NCBI GenBank assembly: GCA_900318195.1
Contig: ONJR01000209.1
Span: 1 to 43,246 of the forward strand
Length of the DNA: 43,246 bases
Direction: 5' to 3'
Source: an uncultured Planctomycetota bacterium
Lineage (GTDB): Bacteria; Planctomycetota; Planctomycetia; Pirellulales; Thermoguttaceae
Shown: positions 21,129 to 29,216 of the stretch, piece after piece
Layout of the letters: the number at the start of each line of letters is the position of its first letter
How positions within the stretch are numbered: position 1 is the stretch's first letter
Made by a program: the position numbers and the translations under genes
The notes under the pieces: generated by a model
Seen by the model: the letters and a program-made list of their open reading frames with translations, nothing else
Database searches by the model: none
What the model was told of the DNA's origin: nothing

Positions 21129-21309
21129 TTCGCGCTACCGCGCGGTCCGAAGCCGGACGGGCGATTCGAGCTTCCGCTCGGAGAGGAAAACCCGCTCCCG
21201 TTGGTCGCTAGCGTCGCTAATAATGCAAGCGACCAACGGGAGCGACGATTACAGAACCGCGCGGTAGCGCGAAACGCCAGCCCGGGCTCCGGGTCGTGCC
21301 AGCGACGAT
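21121..21309 (+). repeat. Palindromic element copy G (largest)
   Basis: Starts with TTTTTTAGTTCGCGCTACCG (left end 21,121-21,144), an inverted copy of the right terminal hairpin. H0 GTCCG-AAGC-CGGAC, a second left repeat (21,164-21,180), a perfect 16-bp central stem (21,193-21,208 with 21,229-21,244), the right hairpin and a CCCGG-GCT-CCGGG hairpin (21,281-21,293) follow. The last is the reverse complement of copy C's H0. AGCGACGAT occurs at 21,241 and again at 21,301. The next gene uses its own GGAG. Confidence 0.85.
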
Positions 21310-21329
21310 GTGACAAATAGGAGTAGCAT

Positions 21330-21881
21330 ATGTCGATAGGCTATAAAGATGATTTCGTAAGCGCTCTTGAAAACATCGCGTCTGACTTAGAGGGTATCAA
21401 CGACGCGGCGGCTATTGCGATCCACAAAGCGCTAGACGAATGGACGGCGCGCGTTGCGATCGTGGCGTCAATGAAATTAGGTCGACCACATTGGGAATTA
21501 TCGCAGGCAATCGCTAACAAAGTCGTTGATTATCTTGAGAATCACAAGATCTTCGCAATGACAGGGTTCAGATTCCGTTCCGGTCGCAAGTGGAGTATCA
21601 AGCATGGAACGCGTAACGTCTACTTCCCCGACCCCGGTTACTACGGTCAATATCACGAAGGCGGCTTCCGCCGCGGCGGCGTCCCCTATCGCCACCCGGC
21701 GCGCTTCCTGCGCGACGCTAAAATAAGCAGTATGCCGATTCTCGACAACCTCATTTCCAAATACCTTAACGAAGAAATTCAGAAAGCGATTCAACAAGAG
21801 GTCGCTAATATTCGCAGTCAACGCAAGGCGCGCCGACGCGGCGGTATTCGTCAAGACCCCGAAAACGGCTTCCCAAGATAA
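21330..21881 (+). CDS. HK97-gp10-like minor tail / connector protein (183 aa)
   Basis: ATG at 21,330 with AGGAG upstream. A helical N-terminus (residues 1-70) leads to the family-style signature of an HGTRNVYFPDPGYYGQYHEGG loop region, a GVPYRHPARFLRDA segment and a terminal helix. HK97-gp10/lambda-Z-like proteins have this YxxyxExG...xPARpFLR pattern. A basic C-terminal tail (RSQRKARRRGG) may bind DNA or protein. It sits just before the tape measure. Such proteins join or complete tails (family knowledge). Confidence 0.65.
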   Translation: MSIGYKDDFVSALENIASDLEGINDAAAIAIHKALDEWTARVAIVASMKLGRPHWELSQAIANKVVDYLENHKIFAMTGFRFRSGRKWSIKHGTRNVYFPDPGYYGQYHEGGFRRGGVPYRHPARFLRDAKISSMPILDNLISKYLNEEIQKAIQQEVANIRSQRKARRRGGIRQDPENGFPR

Positions 21882-21896
21882 GAAGGAGAAAACACC

Positions 21897-24800
21897 ATGG
21901 CAAATAATATTGGCGCAAACGTACGCGTAACCGGCGACTTCGGCGATCTCGAAATTAAACTTAACGGCGTTGTCAAAGCGTTTGGACAGAGCGCAAAAGA
22001 GGCGAAAAAAGCCAGCGACGTCATGCGCGACGCTTTTGGACGACAGGTTATTAAAGTCGACGGCGTTGAGCGAATCGTTGAAGGTCTTGCGAAATGGCGC
22101 CGCGAGGCCGGAATGTACGTCGACGAAGCAGGAAGAATCCGCGATAAAAACGATCATCTCGTTGAAGGTTTAACAACGCTTCAGCAGAAACTCGGAATGT
22201 ACGTCGACGATCTCGGGAACGTGAGAAAAGCTAACGGCGAACTTGCGGACAGTCTTATTGAGGTTAAAAAAGGAACCGACGGTCTCGCTCACTCCTATGA
22301 CGCCAACGGTAACCTCGTTGACGGTTTGGAACGATGGCGCGTGGAAATGGGGCAGTATATCGACGACCTTGGAAGAGTGACAGACGCTTATGGAAGGTTC
22401 TTTGACGGACTTTCCAACGCGCAGATAAAAGGCAGGCTCTTCGCTGACGAGGAAGGCAACATCCGAAAAATAGGCGACGAGTCTAAAAAGATAATCGACC
22501 AGACCAAAGAAGCAAAGGAAAGAGCTCGGGAACTAGAAGAAGAGTGGGATGATATTAGAAGTTCTGTGAGCGACGGTTTCCGAGGTCTTGGAGACGTTGT
22601 TTCTCAAATAACAGGGAATATCGCCGAACTTGGCGGACCAAATGCGCAGAAGCTTGTAGAAATCGGGAACATAATTTCAGGCGCGTTGAGCGGCGCTCAG
22701 TCGGCTATTAATTTTGCAGACGCGCTTAAAGACGCGCGAGAAGCTGTTGTCGCAATGGGCGAAGGGGCGAAAGCTGGAATACTCACTTTGAAACGTTATA
22801 AAGACGGTTTTTATGAGGCTTGGGACGCCGCTAAAAAAGCGAAGAGCATGATGGTATTCTTCCAAATGCTACCAGCTGGTTTAATGCCGCTCACGGCTGT
22901 GCTCGGAGGCGTGGCGGCCGCGTTAGGAGCATGGTACTTCACCGCAAAAGCCGCAAAAGAAGTTAAGCTCTCCGAGGACTTTAAACAGCTAGCAGAGGAA
23001 GCGGCGAAGGCTGGAAAATCCATTTCTTCACTCGGCGACGCATTGCAGACGACAACATTTAAACATGACAGAGATATCCGAGATATTATAACGGATTATG
23101 TAGAAGCGACGAAACGTTATAAAAAAGCGAAAAACGAATTAGAAGCCGCCAATAGGGACGCAATGAGACGTCAAGAGACCCTCGCGACCTACGGCACGTC
23201 ATACCAATTGCCCGGGATGGCTTACCATTTGGAGACGAAAAAAGCAAGGGATAAATTTGAAATCGCCTCTAATGAAAGATCAAATATTATTGCTGAGTTT
23301 AACAAAGTTGCGTCAGATTTTGTTAAACGGGCTGTTGACTCAATGACTACAGAAGAGGAACGCCTCCTTAAAGAGATGGAAATGGCTGAAATAATCCTTA
23401 AGGAGTGGGAAGCCCAAAAAGGGAGGATGAAACCTGAGGAACTGGCGGCGACACAGGAGAAAGAAAAGAAACTTCGCGACTACCTCGCCAAGCTCAACGA
23501 AGACCTAGCGAAAGTGCGCGCCGGCGAAGTGGACGCCGCAGAAGACGCCGCCAACGCGGAACGCGAACGCGCAGAGCGTCTTCGTAAGTCCGGTATCTCT
23601 TCGTATATGGATCAAACCGATATTCCTAAAATCACAGCGGAGAGCTACAAAGGCGTAACGGAACAGTGGAATAAACTCGTCGACGAAGGGCTAGTAACGC
23701 AAGAACAACTCAACGACGCGCTCAAACGTGCAAAAGACGTAGCGCTCGACGACCTCCTTAATAAACTCGGAGTCGAACTGCCGAAAGCGACCGACGAACT
23801 CATGGACGAGTTCGGACTCATTGCCAAGGCTCTGGAAGACAATTTAATTACCAGCGAACAAGCTGAACAAGCGAGAAAAGCTGTTCAAACGAAGAATACC
23901 GACGATCTTGTTAGTCAGCTCGGGCTCGACGTCAAAAAGAGTACTGACAAAGATATGTTTGACGTCATCAAAGAAGCCTTTGCAACTGATAAATACGATC
24001 TGTCGCGACAAGCGGAGATACTCGGCGCGGCGTATGAAAAGAGAGCGGAAGAGCTCGCGCAGGAACAAGGGATTGAGTTCGGCGAGTCGGTCTCTAATCT
24101 CATGAAGGCGCAGGAGAGTTACGCGGATAAAATCAGAAAGTGGCAAGAGGAGTTTGAAGCAGGGCACGTAACTGACAAACAGCTTCAAGACGCCAAGGCG
24201 GCGCTTGCTAAGCAGTACGCCGACGAAGTCGCTAAACGTACGGGAGTCGACCTATCCGCCGACGCGACTCCTAAAACGAAGGCGGAGTCAATCCTAGCCG
24301 ACTTGGAAGAGAAGAGGGGACAGTGGCTTGAATACCTGCAAACAGAGGGCGCCGACCTGTCCGTCTTCGACAAAGCAATGGAGCAACTCAACGCGCAAGC
24401 GAAAGCGGCTATGACGGCGACTTTCCCGGCGACTGAAAAGGTTAAAACAACGACTGAAAAGTACGCTTCTATGATGGACGATTTAAAGAAAGCGCACGAA
24501 GCCGGTTTGTACTCCGACGAAGAGTACGCCAGAATGCAAAAAGACATAAACAACGCCAAGAGAAAAGAGCTGGAAGCGGCAACCTCGGCGGCAAAGTCGC
24601 GTCTGGGACTCGACCGTCTTCAAGAGGAAGCCGAAGCAATCGCGAAGGGCGGGAGAACATGGCGCGACGATCTCGAGAAGCAACGTCGCGCTATTATTGA
24701 GGCGGCAAAGAAAGGCGAGATCGCCGAGAACGACAAAACAAAGGCTCTTAATAATCTCAATACGATTATTAAAGCGCGCGAAAAGCAAGAGCGCGAGGAA

Positions 24801-25289
24801 GCTAAAAAGAAAAAGGCTGAGGAAGCCAAGCGGATCCGCGACGACGCGCGTAGCTCTTTGAACGTCGACTCGATTATGGAGTCGCTCAAGTCGCCGTTGC
24901 AGAAATTCCAAGAGACAATGGCAAAACTCAACGCGAATAAAGCGTTTGTTTCCATGGAAGAATACGCCGCTGTCTGGCAGAACGCCGTTAAGGAATACCA
25001 AGAGGCGTCGAAAGCAGTAGGCGCCGATTCCGCTATTGAGGAGATGAAGAGCGGTAAAGCAAAAACAACGGCGGGCACCTCAATTCAAGCGGGTTCGTCC
25101 GACCTTTACAAAGCGTTGATCGCGCGACAAGCTCCGACCGCGTGGGAGTCCACAATGCAGACAACGACGAAGCAGATACACTCCACGCAGGAGGAAGGCA
25201 ACTTAATCGCGCAAGAGAACAATCTATATCTTCAACAGATGGTCATGCTCATGCAACAAGGGAACGGCGGCGTCGCCGTCTTCGGGTAA
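21897..25289 (+). CDS. Tape measure protein (1,130 aa)
   Basis: ATG at 21,897 with AAGGAG. The protein is long, helical and Lys/Glu/Ala-rich with many coiled-coil stretches, as expected for the ruler that sets tail length. By the lambda rule of about 0.15 nm per residue, a tail of roughly 150-170 nm is suggested (inference). Residues 55-195 hold about four imperfect repeats of 35-40 residues with the core GLxxWRxExGxYVDDxGRVRD. A hydrophobic segment (GLMPLTAVLGGVAAALGAWYF, near 325-345) could insert into the host membrane during DNA entry. The C-terminal part carries further repeats of a helix-loop-helix type. It follows the chaperone pair in the standard order. Confidence 0.85.
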   Translation: MANNIGANVRVTGDFGDLEIKLNGVVKAFGQSAKEAKKASDVMRDAFGRQVIKVDGVERIVEGLAKWRREAGMYVDEAGRIRDKNDHLVEGLTTLQQKLGMYVDDLGNVRKANGELADSLIEVKKGTDGLAHSYDANGNLVDGLERWRVEMGQYIDDLGRVTDAYGRFFDGLSNAQIKGRLFADEEGNIRKIGDESKKIIDQTKEAKERARELEEEWDDIRSSVSDGFRGLGDVVSQITGNIAELGGPNAQKLVEIGNIISGALSGAQSAINFADALKDAREAVVAMGEGAKAGILTLKRYKDGFYEAWDAAKKAKSMMVFFQMLPAGLMPLTAVLGGVAAALGAWYFTAKAAKEVKLSEDFKQLAEEAAKAGKSISSLGDALQTTTFKHDRDIRDIITDYVEATKRYKKAKNELEAANRDAMRRQETLATYGTSYQLPGMAYHLETKKARDKFEIASNERSNIIAEFNKVASDFVKRAVDSMTTEEERLLKEMEMAEIILKEWEAQKGRMKPEELAATQEKEKKLRDYLAKLNEDLAKVRAGEVDAAEDAANAERERAERLRKSGISSYMDQTDIPKITAESYKGVTEQWNKLVDEGLVTQEQLNDALKRAKDVALDDLLNKLGVELPKATDELMDEFGLIAKALEDNLITSEQAEQARKAVQTKNTDDLVSQLGLDVKKSTDKDMFDVIKEAFATDKYDLSRQAEILGAAYEKRAEELAQEQGIEFGESVSNLMKAQESYADKIRKWQEEFEAGHVTDKQLQDAKAALAKQYADEVAKRTGVDLSADATPKTKAESILADLEEKRGQWLEYLQTEGADLSVFDKAMEQLNAQAKAAMTATFPATEKVKTTTEKYASMMDDLKKAHEAGLYSDEEYARMQKDINNAKRKELEAATSAAKSRLGLDRLQEEAEAIAKGGRTWRDDLEKQRRAIIEAAKKGEIAENDKTKALNNLNTIIKAREKQEREEAKKKKAEEAKRIRDDARSSLNVDSIMESLKSPLQKFQETMAKLNANKAFVSMEEYAAVWQNAVKEYQEASKAVGADSAIEEMKSGKAKTTAGTSIQAGSSDLYKALIARQAPTAWESTMQTTTKQIHSTQEEGNLIAQENNLYLQQMVMLMQQGNGGVAVFG

Positions 25290-25302
25290 TAGGAGAAACG
25301 AA

Positions 25303-26244
25303 ATGTCAGTAGTTAAAGCAGACGTGAAGGCGGACGGACGTAATATACGCGAGTCTTTCACCGGGTCATATGTCAGAGTAGTAACGTGGGACTCGCAAGG
25401 GAGACCGCTTGTCAATTGGTATCCGCTAACGAACATCTCCGGAAGCGTAACGTACGCCGCATTCTCAGACGACCCTGCCGACTCGTCGATGAATATCATG
25501 CAGTCGGCGCGACTACCCGCGTTAGGCGCTTACTATTGCGACGAACGCGGGACCACCTGGGCGGGAGTTACCTATTCCGATCGGTCGGCGAGATATATCG
25601 GGCCGCGTGGGAACTACTTCATGTGGGAGGTCTCCTACACGCTCAGCGGCTCGCCGAAGCGCGAGTCGTCTGGTGAAGAAGAAGAGGAGGACACCGTCAT
25701 TCTCAACTTCGACGCCTCGGTTGAAACCTATGACGAAGCGGACGGCGTCGACCTCGATAACAAGTACAACGTCAACTCGCTAGGATTCTTCTTTGAAGAC
25801 CCTCTAATCTTCAAAAAGGGGATCCTCAACCTCAACTATCAGAGAAGGGAATACTCAAACCCGCTTTCGACGATTCTCAACTATCTAGGCTGTATCAACG
25901 GTTCAGACCTCTGGGGATTCCCTATCGGAACCGTGCGACTCTCAGATATGAGCTACTCGTCGACGGTAACGGAATCAGAGACGACTTACGACGTAACGTA
26001 TCGTCTGCAGTACAAAACTGCCGGATGGAACATCGTCAAGGCGAATAGCAGTTACTACTACGCCTACAACGGTCAGATGTACCGAGCCCTTAACAACGAC
26101 GGTTCGCCAAAAGAAACTCCTGTTTTAATCGCGACCGACGGTACGCTCCTAGCCGACGGCGTGGCGCCGCCAACTCGGTCGTTCCGTATATACAACTACG
26201 CAGACCTCAACGATCTTAATCTGCCGAGTCCGTTCGACCTGTAG
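25303..26244 (+). CDS. Distal tail / tail-tip-region protein (313 aa)
   Basis: ATG at 25,303 with AGGAG. The sequence is beta-rich with many aromatic residues (YVRVVTWDSQGRPLVNWYPL, TVILNFDASVETYDEADGVD) and a central acidic EEEEED run. It is the only gene after the tape measure, where siphoviruses place distal tail proteins. No clear family signature was seen. The stop at 26,244 lies within the last 60 bases of phage-like sequence, overlapping the antisense end of the truncated transporter ORF. Confidence 0.6.
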   Translation: MSVVKADVKADGRNIRESFTGSYVRVVTWDSQGRPLVNWYPLTNISGSVTYAAFSDDPADSSMNIMQSARLPALGAYYCDERGTTWAGVTYSDRSARYIGPRGNYFMWEVSYTLSGSPKRESSGEEEEEDTVILNFDASVETYDEADGVDLDNKYNVNSLGFFFEDPLIFKKGILNLNYQRREYSNPLSTILNYLGCINGSDLWGFPIGTVRLSDMSYSSTVTESETTYDVTYRLQYKTAGWNIVKANSSYYYAYNGQMYRALNNDGSPKETPVLIATDGTLLADGVAPPTRSFRIYNYADLNDLNLPSPFDL

Positions 26245-27211
26245 TGGCTCTGTTGTGGCTTCGCGGATACTGTAAGTGATTGTTATTAGTTAATTGTATT
26301 CTTTCTAGCGAAAGGGACGACATTGCGGCGGCGGGTATCAGGATATAGATTGGAGGATATTTGTCCATAAAGAGCGACGAGCCGAATCGCGTCGCTAGCA
26401 TTGCGGCGGCGGAAATAATAAAGAACCCGCTCGCCGATCCAAACGCGCGCGTTTCGCTAAAAAGCCCTACGAAAACAATCGTTGAACAGACTCCAACGCC
26501 ATAGATTAGTATCATAATCGACGGCGTAATAGCGCCTTTTTCGAAAAAGAGGGATAAAAATCCCTTGAGTCCGCGAGTTTGAGCGACGATTCCTCGCTCT
26601 TCACTCGCCGGCGTCTTCGATCGCGGCGCGTCGCACATACAGATCGTGCTTGCTAAAACGCAGAATGCTGCGAGTCCCGTTAGAACTTGCCACATCAGAC
26701 GCGGGGTCGCTGGCGAATGCGAGACGAGCATAAGCCCTAACGCCGGTCCAAGTGCGATCGCGATAGACTGCCCGAGTCCGTAGTAGCCGAGCCCTTCCCC
26801 CATACGTTCACGAGGAAGAATATTCGACGCGCCCGCCGCAGACGCTACGTTCACACCGGCAAAACCGATACCTTGTAAAATGCGAAAGAAGAAGAGAGCG
26901 CCGACTCCTGACCAGAGAAGCGGACCCAATGTTCCGGCGAGAAAGAAAGCGCTACCGCCAATTAACACGCCTCGACAACCAAACTTGTCGGCAAGCGCGC
27001 CTGAAAGGAGGAACGGCGCTACGCCGGCAAGCGCAAAGACCGTTACTAAGAGCCCGCTCGTCGACTTACTGCGACCGATCGCCTCGATATGAATTGGAAG
27101 CCCAGCCTGCAACGCGTCGACTGCTCCCGTGCCTGCGAGCGAAATGAGAATAAGAATTACGAACGTCGTCGTCCACACGCGTGGACGAACGGGTGTAGCG
27201 CTTTGCGTCAT
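26216..27211 (-). pseudogene. MFS transporter truncated by the prophage
   Basis: Start ATG at 27,211 with AAAGGAG. Ten or so membrane helices are visible. The MFS signature GALADKFGCRGVLIGG (loop 2-3) and the PRERMGEGLGYYGLGQSIAIALGP helix pair are intact. The recognisable part is about 300 residues against the usual 390-420. The last 30 residues are non-MFS and come from the phage junction. It was probably a drug or metabolite exporter, and the loss of the last helices should inactivate it. A real but short variant cannot be excluded. Confidence 0.75.
26245..26320. other. Putative right prophage-chromosome junction
   Basis: The MFS transporter frame keeps normal membrane-helix sequence down to PPIYILIPAAAMSSL (about 26,320). 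It then reads into hydrophilic, unrelated residues (IQLTNNNHLQYPRSHNRATT) that overlap the last phage gene. Phage DNA therefore appears to have replaced the 3' end of the transporter. The exact attachment core cannot be fixed because the left end lies outside the window. Confidence 0.55.
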
Positions 27212-27243
27212 TGCTGCTTCTCCTTTGAGTAGTGGGCGCCGCA

Positions 27244-27286
27244 TAAAAAAAGCGTAAGCCCGATGGATCAGATCCGGACTTACGCT
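27244..27286 (-). terminator. Intrinsic terminator after the SGNH hydrolase gene
   Basis: Read leftward, AGCGTAAG (complement of 27,279-27,286) pairs with CTTACGCT (complement of 27,251-27,258), with a partly paired inner part, and is followed by T7. It separates the hydrolase gene from the truncated transporter. Confidence 0.85.
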
Positions 27287-27382
27287 CTACCATTAGTAGC
27301 TACTCGACCATTTCTACGTGATTATTACCGCAACCACGGTAGGTCATTCTAACCGAGAACAACGTTTTGTCAAGTCGGCATA

Positions 27383-28969
27383 TCAAAAGGTATGCCCGTC
27401 TGCGCCTTCAAAGGAGAAGGAAACCGCCCACTGCCAATGAGTGTGATCGACGCGCGCGCCTAGCAAATTTAGTCCAGCGTGCAATTCAACTTCTACGGAA
27501 TCCTGCCATTTCGGCGATCGAGGCGAAAGACAGTCGAAGTAAATCTCGCGACCATTCAGATAGACGCGTTGATACGTCGTTGTACTGAACCCTTCGGTGT
27601 GTAGCTTTAAGGTTGCCCTTTGTGCCTTAGGACTAACGACGTAGCGTATGACGTATGCCGCGTCGAACGCATTGGCTGGCGCGAGATCGGCAAGATCGAT
27701 AGCATTGGGATTATCGGCGCCTGTTTTATCTGCAGTCGGGTAATACGCGAACCACTCTTTTGAAGCGCCGGCAGACGTCGCGAGCGGATTCTTACCTGCC
27801 GCGAGGAGCGTGTCAAGCTCAGTTTGGGTTTGATCGCTTGGGAATTTATCGAGCGCCGGGTACTGATAGGACTTCATAGGCACGCCTGTAGTCGCAAAAT
27901 AAGGCGCGTTGAGTCGTGCTTTTACAGGCTTTGTACCGCAGTTTACTAGTATAGTCGTTGGAAAGGAGAGAATGGGCGCGTCTAGGGTAGCGCGGAATTC
28001 GCCCGGGTTGGTCTCTTCTATCTTTTTAACGACGAGCTTGTCCGCTTCTAGATTGAGTTCGTCGATTTTTACGTTAAAGATTCGCCCTACAATTTCGATG
28101 GGAACGAGATCGTTTTTGTCGTCCGGTAGAGCTTTGGAATCGAGTTTGACGTCGTTGACGAAGAGAGCAAGCGCGGGCTTATCGTCGACTTCACGCAGGA
28201 TAGGATCGACCTTGTCTTGATAGTACTTTTCGGCAATTTCATTGAGTTTGAGCGCCTTGAGGAAGGAGTAGGTCATGATCTGATGCCCGAATTGATTAGG
28301 ATGAACAAAATCGAGCGTGATTCTGAATTCTGGATTCCGAGTTCTTGCGTAGATGAAATGCTCCTTGAACTCTTGACGCGCGTCGTAGAATTCGCAGTTC
28401 TCTTCCTGTGCGACGTCGTCGACGATTTTGGCAAGTCGATCCATAAAAACGTTTTTAAACGCGTAGGGATTTTCTGTGAGCAAAGTTGGCGGCGTTAGAA
28501 TAACGCGTTTGACATTCGGCACGCGCGCGCGCAAATCTGCGACGAGCGACTTATATTCGGCACGCCATGATTTGAAGCCCTCTTCGTCGGACGGAATTGA
28601 CGGCTGGAGCGCGTCGTTCATGCCGAGATGAACGAGTATTGAATCGGCGCCTTTATCGAATTCCTCTTTAACCATGATCCCTTCGATATCAAGTCGGAAA
28701 TTATCGGTATAGGAACGTTTGATGATATTCCGCCAGCTGAAAATAGTCTGACCGCTTCCACCGAGCGGTACGAATTCGACGTCGGCGTTAGATTCTTTGA
28801 GCGCGTTGCGGACTTCGTGCCCGTAACCGTAAGGAAGGTTCATCGAGTGACCGGTAATACTGTCCCCGACGACGAGTACGCGCTCTACGGCAAAGGAGGA
28901 TGTAGAGAGGACGAAAGTAAACGCTAGGAACGCGGCGACGAGCGCGGCGGTTGTGCGCGAATGTGTCAT
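27383..28969 (-). CDS. Secreted SGNH/GDSL hydrolase (528 aa)
   Basis: A clear signal peptide (residues 1-27; ALVAAFLAFTFVLSTSSFA) is followed by an SGNH domain. Block I is VVGDSITGHS (catalytic Ser), block II a Gly in PLGGSGQT, block III GMNDAL, and block V DFVHPNQFGH (catalytic Asp and His). The domain spans about residues 28-245. The rest is a beta-rich C-terminal region with a jelly-roll-like end, often a carbohydrate-binding module in planctomycete esterases. It probably deacetylates or deacylates extracellular polysaccharide in the periplasm or outside. The substrate is unknown. It is a single gene with a terminator behind it and diverges from the caspase gene. Confidence 0.85.
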   Translation of the reverse strand: MTHSRTTAALVAAFLAFTFVLSTSSFAVERVLVVGDSITGHSMNLPYGYGHEVRNALKESNADVEFVPLGGSGQTIFSWRNIIKRSYTDNFRLDIEGIMVKEEFDKGADSILVHLGMNDALQPSIPSDEEGFKSWRAEYKSLVADLRARVPNVKRVILTPPTLLTENPYAFKNVFMDRLAKIVDDVAQEENCEFYDARQEFKEHFIYARTRNPEFRITLDFVHPNQFGHQIMTYSFLKALKLNEIAEKYYQDKVDPILREVDDKPALALFVNDVKLDSKALPDDKNDLVPIEIVGRIFNVKIDELNLEADKLVVKKIEETNPGEFRATLDAPILSFPTTILVNCGTKPVKARLNAPYFATTGVPMKSYQYPALDKFPSDQTQTELDTLLAAGKNPLATSAGASKEWFAYYPTADKTGADNPNAIDLADLAPANAFDAAYVIRYVVSPKAQRATLKLHTEGFSTTTYQRVYLNGREIYFDCLSPRSPKWQDSVEVELHAGLNLLGARVDHTHWQWAVSFSFEGADGHTF

Positions 28970-29180
28970 GATATGCGACCCTGATTTTATGGTTAGCCTC
29001 TAATTTCGAAACCGCTTTTCGAAATCTCATGCGTATTATACAGCGTCTGCGAGGGCATTTCAAGCTATATGCCTGCGCGCAAAAATCCGGTCGTGACGGC
29101 ATTCTATTTGTTAAAATCCCTATTTTTACCCTACAGCGATCAAGAAGTCGCGTGCTTTTGCATTATTCATTTAGTCGAAC

Positions 29181-29208
29181 TTGTCGGGGTGCGCTTTACC
29201 CTTATAAT
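29181..29208 (+). promoter_or_regulatory. Promoter of the caspase-FGE gene
   Basis: TTGTCG (29,181-29,186), 16 bases, then a perfect TATAAT (29,203-29,208). The first in-frame ATG is at 29,217, so a transcript could start at or a few bases before it (leaderless). An alternative GTG at 29,286 has a strong GAGGTGATC ribosome site. Confidence 0.6.
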
Positions 29209-29216
29209 ATTGTACG

